This document shows, in pieces, positions 7,799 to 15,802 of a stretch of 64,000 nt of DNA. Position numbers and translations under genes: made by a program. Every line of letters begins with the position of its first letter. Within the stretch, counting starts at the first letter, position 1. This DNA is from Anthoceros angustus (Eukaryota; Streptophyta; Anthocerotopsida; Anthocerotales; Anthocerotaceae), in contig VJWM01000282.1 in assembly GCA_010909165.1 (NCBI GenBank), positions 1 to 64,000 of the forward strand, in the 5' to 3' direction. The notes beneath the pieces were generated by a model. It saw nothing but the letters and a program-made list of their open reading frames with translations, had not been told where the DNA came from and did not search any database.

Positions 7799-9445
7799 CT
7801 ATATTCGACCACTCTGCTTAAGCCCATAGATGGTTTTAAGCAACTGACAAACTTGATTCGGATGTGCAGGATCTATGTACCCTTCAGGTTGTGACATATA
7901 TAGCTCCTCGTCGAGTGTGCCATACAAGAAGGTCGTATTCACATCCATTTGCTGGAGTTCCAAGTTGAGTTCTGCAGCGAGAGCAAAAATCATCCGAATG
8001 GACTGTGACCTGACTACTGGTGAGAAAGTCTCATGATAGTCAAGTCCTTCTATTTGAGCGAACCCTCTAGCAACAAGTCTAGCTTTATATCTAGCTACTT
8101 CACCTTTAGCGTTTAACTTGAGTTTAAATACCCATTTGCAGGAAATGGGTTTACGTCCAGATGGCAAATCTACGAGTTTCCATGTCCCATTTTTAACCAG
8201 AGAGTTAAACTCATCATCAGATGCCATTTTCCATTTGTCACATTCAGGTCCATTAAAAGCTGCTGAAAGTGATTGTGGTTCCAAGTGTACAGTCATAGAT
8301 GCAGACTTAACGACCTCTGCATATGATGTTCGAAAGTCGATAGATTCATAACGAGGTTCGTGCCATTGTTCAGGTGGAGCTTGATATCTAGTAGACCGTC
8401 TCAGAGGTGGTTCAGGATCAGCCTCATCTGCAATAGCCGGAATCTGTGGTCCAGGAGGCAAGACTTCCTGTATAGGAATTCCAGCAGGCTCAGTTGCGTC
8501 TGAAGGTTCAGGAAGATCCTCTGGTTCAGGAGGGGCCTCAACGTCAGCCTCGGGGACAATGTCATCCGGAAACTGTATATCAGAAGTTTCAGCGTCATCT
8601 TCAGATTGAGATAAGGCTCCCTCTACTTCTGAATGCCCTCCCACTGTTTCTGGAAGAGATTGTAATCGAGGAGAGAGGGGTTCAATAAAGGTGACGGAGC
8701 GAGATAACGTTGCTTGTTGGGTAACAGGGTCATACAATTTAGAGGCCTTGGATACATCACTGTAACCAACAAATATAAGGGCTTGAGCTCGAGAGTCCAG
8801 TTTTCTCCGTTTTTCTTTGGGGATATAAGCAAAGGCCTTAGAGCCAAAGACCCGGAGGTGGAGTAAACTGGGCTTCCTTCCCCAAAGTACTTCATAAGGG
8901 GTTAGAGAGGGAATTGAGCTTGTGAATAAGCGGTTTAGGATATATGTTGCTGTGACTAAGGCTTCTGCCCAAAATCGTTGGTTCAAACCAGACCACAAAA
9001 GCATGCTGCGAGTCATAAACAGAAGGGTTTGGTTCTTCCTTTCAGCAACGCCGTTTTGTTGAGGTGTATATGGAATAGTAAGCTGACGTTGTATTCCATG
9101 GACTTGCAGGACGTTATCAAAAGTGCGATTTATAAATTCACCGCCATTATCAGTGCGGAGACATTTGAGCGGTTGGCCTGTTTGCCGTTGGATAGTGGTC
9201 ACCCAGTCCCGAAACAAGTCAAAAGTATCACTTTTATGGTGCATAGGCATTGTCCAGGTGTACTGAGAATAATCATCAGTAAGGCACAGGTAATAAAGTG
9301 CTCCACCAAGGGAAGGTGTGTGTATTTTGCCAGATATATCTGCATGCACTAATTCTAGAATTTCCTTGGCTCTGAGGCAGTGATGAAGCGGATCTTTTAT
9401 ACATTTAACAATACTGAGCTTCACATGATGGAAGATCCTTAACAC
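7799..9445 (-). CDS. copia integrase core and RT N-terminal half (element 2)
   Basis: This 548-residue frame carries a full DDE set: Asp in LVHADISG (residue ~35), Asp in CLRTDNGGEF (~97) and Glu in QNGVAERKNQ (~133). The integrase C-terminal region (VFGSKAFAYIPKEKRRK) and an acidic, proline-rich linker ending LRRSTRYQAPPEQW follow. RT begins at about residue 415 with KNGTWKLVDLPSGRKPISCK and reaches the first catalytic Asp in LQQMDVNTTFLYG. It breaks after YGLKQSGRI. The best-preserved catalytic segment of element 2. Confidence 0.93.
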   Translation of the reverse strand: MLRIFHHVKLSIVKCIKDPLHHCLRAKEILELVHADISGKIHTPSLGGALYYLCLTDDYSQYTWTMPMHHKSDTFDLFRDWVTTIQRQTGQPLKCLRTDNGGEFINRTFDNVLQVHGIQRQLTIPYTPQQNGVAERKNQTLLFMTRSMLLWSGLNQRFWAEALVTATYILNRLFTSSIPSLTPYEVLWGRKPSLLHLRVFGSKAFAYIPKEKRRKLDSRAQALIFVGYSDVSKASKLYDPVTQQATLSRSVTFIEPLSPRLQSLPETVGGHSEVEGALSQSEDDAETSDIQFPDDIVPEADVEAPPEPEDLPEPSDATEPAGIPIQEVLPPGPQIPAIADEADPEPPLRRSTRYQAPPEQWHEPRYESIDFRTSYAEVVKSASMTVHLEPQSLSAAFNGPECDKWKMASDDEFNSLVKNGTWKLVDLPSGRKPISCKWVFKLKLNAKGEVARYKARLVARGFAQIEGLDYHETFSPVVRSQSIRMIFALAAELNLELQQMDVNTTFLYGTLDEELYMSQPEGYIDPAHPNQVCQLLKTIYGLKQSGRI

Positions 9446-9479
9446 AACGAGGTAAAGGTTCTTTGTGGCACTCTTGCAT

Positions 9480-10244
9480 TCACATGTCTATTAACTTATG
9501 TCTGTTGACGTGACCCAGGCGAGCATGCCAGAGGAGAGCTAGTCTTTGAGTATTGACAGAAGCTACTCCTATGGAGTGTTTGCTGGTGCATATGTTAAGA
9601 CGATAGAGGTCATTTACGAGAATACCCCTAAAGATGTAATCAGATGGATTGGCTTTTCTAAAGAAAAGACAAGTATCATCAACAGCACTCATGGTAAACT
9701 GTCTTAGTTGCATAAGTCGGCTCAGAGACATAAGGTTCTTCGCCATTGTGGATACGTATAGCACATCTTCTATAATCAGAAGTGAACCATCATGAAGCAG
9801 AAACTTACAGATACCTTGTCCCTGAATCTGTAGGCTTGTTTTGCTTTGTTCGTCTCCGAGGAGGACCTTGGCTGAAGAAGTATTGTTTTCCATAGAATGG
9901 AATTGATCTCTATCTTTGCATATATGAGATGTGGCACCTGAATCCAGATACCAAATGCCCTCCTTGGAGACTGATCTTGCAAGGCAAACCGTGAGTATCT
10001 TGACAGGAGGTTTGTCAATCGACTGTTTTTCCTTCATCATCATGCTTGTTGTATCCTTGGGAATCTTCTGAGGCTCCCCAGCCTTTTTCTTTCTGCATTC
10101 TTTGGCCCAATGACCTGGAATGCCGCACCAGTTACAGTTCCCTGGTCGTTTAGTAGAGGAAGATGAAATAGGTATGGATCTAGGTCCTACTCCTGATTTC
10201 AAAATTGTCTTCCCTCTAAATGGCTTGTAGTTTGCTGCTAACAC
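9480..10244 (-). CDS. copia gag zinc knuckle, protease and GAG-pre-integrase (element 2)
   Basis: This open frame of 254 residues holds the nucleocapsid CCHC knuckle CNWCGIPGHWAKECRKKK (residues ~38-55), the aspartic protease active site WYLDSGATSHIC (~98-109), and the GAG-pre-integrase HHCC-like motif LWHARLGHVNRHKLIDM at its end. The order NC-PR-IN is standard for copia. The frame stops near 9480, and integrase continues in another frame from 9445 with a short disturbed junction. Confidence 0.92.
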   Translation of the reverse strand: MLAANYKPFRGKTILKSGVGPRSIPISSSSTKRPGNCNWCGIPGHWAKECRKKKAGEPQKIPKDTTSMMMKEKQSIDKPPVKILTVCLARSVSKEGIWYLDSGATSHICKDRDQFHSMENNTSSAKVLLGDEQSKTSLQIQGQGICKFLLHDGSLLIIEDVLYVSTMAKNLMSLSRLMQLRQFTMSAVDDTCLFFRKANPSDYIFRGILVNDLYRLNICTSKHSIGVASVNTQRLALLWHARLGHVNRHKLIDM

Positions 10245-10358
10245 TTTTTCTGTCTAGTTCTTATTTTCTTATTTTCTTAATTAGGAACTCCAGAGATAAA
10301 GAGTCGACTCTGTTCTTCCTGGTACAAAGCGCCAATCACCTCTTCAAGGGTGACTGTG

Positions 10359-11033
10359 CTAGTACTTCCGAGCAATGATCATGCAATTTGAGAAATATTT
10401 GGATACAAAAGATTGGTAGGAGGGAGGTAAACTGGTCAAGAGTTGGGCAACAGCATCCACTTCATCCATCGGTTTTCCAGTCAACGAAGTAAGCTGAGCT
10501 CTCAAATAACAGAACTTGCTGGTATGAGCAGCAATCCTGTCTCCCTCTTTCATTTTCAAAGCATAAAACTCTTGCCTTACAGCACAAAGTGTTAGTATGT
10601 TCTGAACTTGATAGGTTTTATCTAATTGATCCCATATGGCTGATGCCTCTTCTAGGTATTCCACATCCGGAACTAAATCATAGTGGAGACCTCCTACCAA
10701 CAATGCTATGGAGATAGAATTCTGTTGGTCCCACTTATCTATTTCGGCTTGACTGGGTGGAGGTATTGAATTGGGATCTGGTTTTCTGTCTTTGCCGCTT
10801 ACTATGCCCTAGACACCCCTACCTAACAATGTAGACCTCATTCGGACCCGCCACACTTGGTACTTTGTACCATTGAAGCGGTCCTTCTCTTTTAGCTCAA
10901 AAGAGATTGAACGGGTAGCTGCCATTGTTATAGGTTGTGTCTGGATAGGTATTAGCACTGCTTGATTAAGATTCAACTGCTGGAATTGATCTCTTAATGC
11001 ATCAATAGGTGAGGTACTTATGCTAGAGGACAT
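10359..11033 (-). CDS. copia gag, N-terminal part (element 2; one in-frame stop)
   Basis: The gag starts MSSSISTSPIDALRDQ and contains FELKEKDRFNGTKYQVWRVR, the typical copia gag start also seen in element 3. It meets a TAG at 10809-10811 and continues in the same frame from ~10745 with AEIDKWDQQN and the UBN2-type part YLEEASAIWDQLDKTYQ, AVRQEFYALKMKEGDRIAAH, DAVAQLLTSLPPSYQSFV. The stop fits a Trp codon changed by G-to-A. Gag forms the particle that packages element RNA. A frameshift follows near 10359. Confidence 0.85.
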
Positions 11034-11418
11034 ATAGATCTAACTTAGTTACAGGAGTACCTGGATGAGTGTGCAGGAATCTGACGTTATTAATGCAGGG
11101 GAAGAAATTACAACGAACACAGTGAGTTCTTCCCTAAACATTTTGTTTTCATTAGGGCAGAGGAAGCGAAACCAAAAACAAGGTTAGTTTTTGTCTTCTT
11201 CAGTTTCAAGTTCCAAGGACAGTAAATAACTGTTTTCCTAGTCTTGAAAGGTGAAGAGGTGCATTCTCCATCAAGCTCTGTGAAGAGGTACAGAGAATGT
11301 GAGCAGTCGCCGTCGCGCTTAGGAACCCGCTCGCGAGAAGCCTGGCTGGCAGCGGATCTCGCAGCGCTCCCGAAGGGACGCGACGCCTCAAGTCTCCATG
11401 CTCCCTGTGTAGCGGAAT

Positions 11419-12030
11419 TCAAAAAATACTATGGCCACGGCCAGCGCCCATAGCGGCTGGTGTTGAATGCTGATCTTGTGGTGGGCTCAACTGTAAGGAG
11501 CGAATGAGATCTGTGATGCCCTGTAGGTGAGAGCATATCATTAAATCTCTCTGATGAATTGAAGACTGAAATCTTTGGTATTGATCCTGAATTCTATTCA
11601 CAATATTCCTTTGATCTGTTAAAAGCCGATTGATCCTGTTTTCCAATGCAGGAGCCAAAAGGAAAGGTGGCCTTGAGAGGTCGCTATTAGGCAATCCGGA
11701 ACGTAGATGTTCAAGAATCCACTGGAGATTGAGCTGATTTGTGTTATGCGCCTCAGCCCTGTGAATTGCGCTAGCAACTTCTGCCTCTTATTCAGGGGTT
11801 CTCAATAAATATGAATTTCTTCTATTATTTCGGGAACTCCTTTGGATTGTCTCATGCACTGCTCGTTGATTTCGATCTAGAATAGCCAAACGCTGGAATT
11901 CAGTACAATTGCAGCGCCTTCCTCGTGAACACCGACCTCCACGTCCCCAACGACAGCTGCAAGTTCTGTGTCGTGTTGCACGTCCTCCACGCCCAGTGCG
12001 GAGGAGGCTATCCATTGATCGATCCATCAT
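11419..12030 (-). CDS. extra ORF between primer binding site and gag of element 2; basic Cys-rich N-terminus, coiled coil (one stop)
   Basis: One frame runs about 200 residues from an ATG 27 nt after the primer binding site, broken by a single TAA at 11788-11790. The N-terminus is Arg/Gly/Cys-rich (RTCSCRWGRGG, CSRGRRCNC), suggesting nucleic-acid or zinc binding. Beyond the stop, in the same frame, it reads AEAHNTNQLNLQWILEHLRS and then LENRINRLLTDQRNIVNRIQ, a predicted coiled coil with heptad-like leucines and isoleucines. Standard plant copia elements begin with gag, so this is an added gene. Element 3 has a similar coiled-coil ORF in the same place. Function unknown; a gag partner or packaging role is a guess. 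Confidence 0.55.
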
Positions 12031-12056
12031 TCATTGATCAATCACACGCATCACTA

Positions 12057-12069
12057 GGCTCTGATACCA
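12057..12069 (-). other. primer binding site of element 2 (initiator Met tRNA)
   Basis: On the - strand the bases next to the LTR read TGGTATCAGAGCC, the standard plant copia primer binding site complementary to the 3' end of initiator methionine tRNA. Confidence 0.95.
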
Positions 12070-12249
12070 TAACACGAGAGCGATGTATTTGTGCACACAC
12101 ACATATATGCTCTTATAGTTGAATAATTAGAAGAATGATTTCTCAAAAGTACAAAAGTGTTTTCATACTAAACCCTAATACAAAAAGTCATCTGGATATG
12201 TAATGCTTAAACATACCTAAACTACGTCGAAAGTTTACTAACCCTAACA
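12070..12249 (-). repeat. 5' LTR of element 2
   Basis: 180 bp, the partner of 5690-5869. Its 3' end on the - strand (GTGTTA) directly abuts the primer binding site. It should hold the element promoter. Confidence 0.95.
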
Positions 12250-12254
12250 CCGCC
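12250..12254. repeat. target site duplication CCGCC, right copy of element 2
   Basis: CCGCC immediately follows the 5' LTR of the - strand element and pairs with 5685-5689. Confidence 0.93.
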
Positions 12255-12372
12255 GACCCAGATCAGGAGATCATCAAGGCGATGGAAACCTTCGCAGAAA
12301 ATTTTGGAGTCCATGAATGCATGCAAGTATGAAGAGGCTATGTTGGCCATCACCGCCGCCCTCACTAGTTAA
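12255..12372 (+). pseudogene. continuation of element 0 linker after the element 2 insertion
   Basis: Removing element 2 and one copy of CCGCC joins 5654-5689 to this segment. One frame then reads EEERDRRIQEEPP followed by RRSSRRWKPSQKILES and KYEEAMLAITAAL, the usual start of the copia linker/RT region. A TAA near 12373 and PPR sequence beyond show that element 0 was cut off here. About 20 bp (CCGCCCTCACTAGTTAAAGT) is directly duplicated at 12356-12407. Confidence 0.7.
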
Positions 12373-12478
12373 AGTCAGGTCATCTCCGCCCTCACTAGTT
12401 AAAGTATACAAAAGCAAGCAAACAAAAGCAACGTTCTCTGGAGGACAGATTTCAGCACTGGACAATTCTTCAGTATTC

Positions 12479-13045
12479 TCACGGGCGACCCTTACAACTG
12501 CAACAACCATTTCTGAATGCACCCGATACCCATCCCTTACAACTATGTCTCTCTGTTCAAGCCTTGACATGATCTCTGTGGAACTATGGCAGTCACTGCA
12601 CATGCGTAGATTCTTCGTTACCACCAGAGCTGTCCCACTCGGAGTGTTCAACAGACCAAACGCCAAAGCTAGCTTCTCAGCATGCCCACATAACGCATCT
12701 TCCTTTTCCTTCTCACAAAGTGGCTTCAATACCAACTTTGTGTGAGGTAAGTGGCCTCCTTCGTGCTTCAGACGTGCATTCGTGCTCTCTACCTTTTAGG
12801 CAATATCATCTCTTCTTTCTCCAACCGAAAATGTGTGTACCCGCTTCTTCACCTCAATGCTCGCCACTGCAGGCTTCTTGTTACCATTCTCTGGGTTTCA
12901 ATCCTGTCTACATCGGTTCACCTACCTGCATCTGCATAGGCATTGGCCATGAGCACATACGCAAACGCCCATTGAGGGTCCAGCCTCACAATGCTCTCAA
13001 AACACCACAATGCCCTCTCTACATCCCCGTGACTTTATAAAATAT
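12479..13045 (-). pseudogene. PPR-DYW:KP C-terminal fragment (fragment Z)
   Basis: Read on the - strand this is the tail of a PPR editing factor: ALWCFESIVRLDPQ, AYVLMANAYADAGR (E motifs), then LKPLCEKEKEDALCGHAEKL, AFGLLNTPSGTALVVTKNLR and CSDCHSSTEIMSRLEQRDIV of the DYW deaminase, with HxE and CxxC zinc ligands kept. A 4-nt net deletion near 12515 shifts the frame, but CSCKGRP and a stop at 12479-12481 are still readable downstream. No PPR repeats remain. It sits head-to-head with gene A, and its upstream end lies within the 764-bp tandem duplication. Confidence 0.85.
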
Positions 13046-14388
13046 GGCTTTACAGCCAAAGTGTCCTTGCTTGTACCCATCTTTTTTTATTTGAGAACTG
13101 AAATGAGAATCTATGTATATACATGACATATCTCTACTCCTGGCCGAAAGGTCCTCGAGTCTCTCAAGCGTCTTTCTTAGAATAAGCACCCCATCCTAAT
13201 AGTCCAACTGCCCAGGGGCGATTGACGATGGAGGTCCTAAGACCTCATGCCTCCTTGTCCAACTTGTGGCTTGGACAAGGAGCACAAACACCTAGGTACT
13301 TCACATCCTGTATCATTTTGTGCCCAAAACGTAGAACCATGACGACGTTATTTTTCCTGGGTACCCAAAGGAAAACCGTCTGCACCACCCTTCAGGGTGG
13401 TGTGGTCATACACAGTACCTGGGCGCTCTGCCATAGTGTGTTGTTAGACTCATGTTCCGACCGCGCGGTCCCTGAACGATGGCCACGGTATGGCAACCGG
13501 ACCCGTTGTGGACCCAACAGATTGGTGTGCGTACAGGGATTCTACGAGGAGCTCCCACTCACCTCATCTCAGGGAGTGAATCCCTGGCAAACAACCATGC
13601 CTCCAGGTGCAGCAGTGTAAGGAGCCCAGCACTTTCACTCCCGAGAAAATGTGGGTGGGTTTCAATCCTGTCTACATCGGTTCACCTACCTGCATCTGCA
13701 TAGGCATTGGCCATGAGCACATACGCAAACGCCCATTGAGGGTCCAGCCTCACAATGCTCTCAAAACACCACAATGCCCTCTCTACATCCCCGTGACTTT
13801 ATAAAATATGGCTTTACAGCCAAAGTGTCCTTGCTTGTACCCATCTTTTTTTATTTGAGAACTGAAATGAGAATCTATGTATATACATGACATATCTCTA
13901 CTCCTGGCCGAAAGGTCCTCGAGTCTCTCAAGCGTCTTTCTTAGAATAAGCACCCCATCCTAATAGTCCAACTGCCCAGGGGCGATTGACGATGGAGGTC
14001 CTAAGACCTCATGCCTCCTTGTCCAACTTGTGGCTTGGACAAGGAGCACACCTAGGTACTTCACATCCTGTATCATTTTGTACCGTAGAACCATGACGAC
14101 GTTATTTTTCCTGGGAAAGGAAAACCGTCTGCACCACCCTTCAGGGTGGTGTGGTCATCACAGTACCTGGGCGCTCTGCCATAGTGTTGTTAGACTCATG
14201 TTCCGACCGCGCGGTCCCTGAACGATGGCCACGGTATGGCAACCGGACCCGTTGTGGACCCAACAGATTGGTGTGCGTACAGGGATTCTACGAGGAGCTC
14301 CCACTCACCTCATCTCAGGGAGTGAATCCCTGGCAAACAACCATGCCTCCAGGTGCAGCAGTGTAAGGAGCCCAGCACTTTCACTCCC
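12893..14388. repeat. 764-bp direct tandem duplication upstream of PPR gene A
   Basis: GGGTTTCAATCCTG and what follows occur at 12893 and again at 13657, continuing in parallel to CACTTTCACTCCCGAG (about 13645 and 14391). The unit holds the E-motif piece of fragment Z (-), a non-coding stretch, and the first ~55 codons of gene A. Copy 2 lacks several short strings present in copy 1, for example at GGGTACCCAAAGG versus GGGAAAGG. So gene A has a truncated decoy 5' end at 13479-13656. Confidence 0.9.
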
Positions 14389-15802
14389 GAGCAAGTCTGT
14401 GGGTGGTGACGAGGTATTCAGCGATGGTCGTCGTCAGGAGGAGGAGCACTTGTGGCAACAATTCTTTCTGGATCCCACCATGTGGTGGGACAACAGACGA
14501 AATAAGAGGAGCTTCCGTTCGCCTGACTTCCGTCGTAAGGGGTCCGGTGAGGTCCTGTGGTTAAACAAGTTTAAGCCAGCTTGGGTTGATGAGCAGCTGG
14601 TTTCCTTGGATATGCAGATGGGTCATGGTGCCTCTCCTTGCAAGTCGAGCTCTCCAGATAAGCCTGGACCTGGCAACCGTGAAGAATGGCGAATAGGAGT
14701 CGTCACGGCTGGAACCGTGAGCATGTTATGTCAGCAGGGAAAGCTTTCTGAGGCCGTTGGAGCCCTGGAATCTCTGGCGCAGAGAGACTGTGCCATCTCC
14801 GAGTCTCTGTTGTATACTGTGCTGAAACTGTGTACAGCTAAGAAGGATTTGATTGTGGGGCGACGAGTTCATGATCTCAGCGTCAAACTTGGACACGAGT
14901 CGAATGCATACTTGGGGAACCATATCTTGCGCATGTATGCATCTGGAGGTCGGCTAGAGGAGGCCATGGATGTGCTCACCAGGGTGAGCAAACCAGATGC
15001 CTTCATGTGGTCTTCCATAATCTCGGCATACGCCAAGCATGGGAAACCTAATGAGGCCGTACAACTGTACCATGAGATGCGTAGGTTAGGAGTGAAGGCG
15101 GATGCTCACGTCTTTGTAGCTGCCCTTCAAGCTTGTGCATTTGCCGCCGACTTGGAATCTGGCAGAAAAGTGCACTGTGATGTGTTGCACAGTGGCATTC
15201 CTCCTGACTTGTTTGTTGCCAACTGCCTGGTGGACATGTATGCAAAATGTGGCGAACTGAAAGATGCACGCCAGGTTTTTGACAGCATGGCCACAAAGGA
15301 CGTAGTAACATGGAATGCGCTGATATCTGGGTATGCAAAATGTGGTGAACTGAGAGATGCACAGCAGGTTTTTGACAGCATGAAGAAGAAGAATGTGGTC
15401 ACATGGAATGCGCTGATCGCTGGGTATGCCGAAAAAGGGCTCGGACATGATGCGCTTGTTGTGTTTGAACAAATGGAGCACGAGGGCCTCATTTTGGCTG
15501 ACCATGTCACTTTTGCATCCCTTCTAAAGGCCTGTGCAAGCACTGGTGCCTTACAGACGGGCAGGCAGCTGCACTCACTGATTGTCAACAGAGGACTACT
15601 GGATAACATAGTCATGGGCACCTGCCTGGTGGACATGTATGCAAAATGTGGTGAACTGGAAGAGGCACGCCAGGTTTTTGACAGCTTGGCCACAAAGAAT
15701 GTGGTGACATGGAATGCTGATATCTGGGTATGCACAGCAAGGGCTCGGCCAAGAGGCGCTTGTTGTGTATGGACAAATGGAGGAGGGCCTGATTTTGGCT
15801 GA
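14225..15802 (+). CDS. PPR gene A, N-terminal part: OSB-type PDF motif followed by PLS-class PPRs
   Basis: The start at 14225 (MATVWQPDPLW) is the first Met of the frame and gives a basic, Ser/Arg-containing N-terminus of about 60 residues that could be an organelle targeting peptide. Residues ~75-128 match the PDF motif of organellar single-stranded DNA-binding (OSB) proteins: LWQQFFLDPTMWWDNR, RSPDFRRKGSGEVLWLN, KPAWVDEQLVSLD. From ~160 PPR sequence begins (GTVSMLCQQGKLSEAVGALE), with P, L and S motifs such as VHDLSVKLGHESNAYLGNHI, MYAKCGELKDARQVFDSMAT and KDVVTWNALISGYAK. Expected role: organellar RNA recognition guiding editing. The frame is lost at ~15735-15800 inside near-identical repeats and resumes at 16218. 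Confidence 0.85.
   Translation: MATVWQPDPLWTQQIGVRTGILRGAPTHLISGSESLANNHASRCSSVRSPALSLPSKSVGGDEVFSDGRRQEEEHLWQQFFLDPTMWWDNRRNKRSFRSPDFRRKGSGEVLWLNKFKPAWVDEQLVSLDMQMGHGASPCKSSSPDKPGPGNREEWRIGVVTAGTVSMLCQQGKLSEAVGALESLAQRDCAISESLLYTVLKLCTAKKDLIVGRRVHDLSVKLGHESNAYLGNHILRMYASGGRLEEAMDVLTRVSKPDAFMWSSIISAYAKHGKPNEAVQLYHEMRRLGVKADAHVFVAALQACAFAADLESGRKVHCDVLHSGIPPDLFVANCLVDMYAKCGELKDARQVFDSMATKDVVTWNALISGYAKCGELRDAQQVFDSMKKKNVVTWNALIAGYAEKGLGHDALVVFEQMEHEGLILADHVTFASLLKACASTGALQTGRQLHSLIVNRGLLDNIVMGTCLVDMYAKCGELEEARQVFDSLATKNVVTWNADIWVCTARARPRGACCVWTNGGGPDFG

Larger units (their letters stand above)
5690..12249 (-). mobile_element. complete Ty1/copia retrotransposon (element 2), - strand, nested in element 0
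   Basis: It is bounded by two 180-bp LTRs with about six mismatches by eye and flanked by the 5-bp target duplication CCGCC (5685-5689 and 12250-12254). On the - strand, from right to left: 5' LTR, initiator-Met tRNA primer binding site, extra pre-gag ORF, gag, protease, integrase, RT, RNase H, an ~840-bp region with an oppositely oriented ORF, polypurine tract, 3' LTR. Total length is 6560 bp. Catalytic motifs persist, but several stops and frameshifts make it non-autonomous now. Several stops fit C-to-T or G-to-A change, as expected from a methylated element. Confidence 0.95.
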
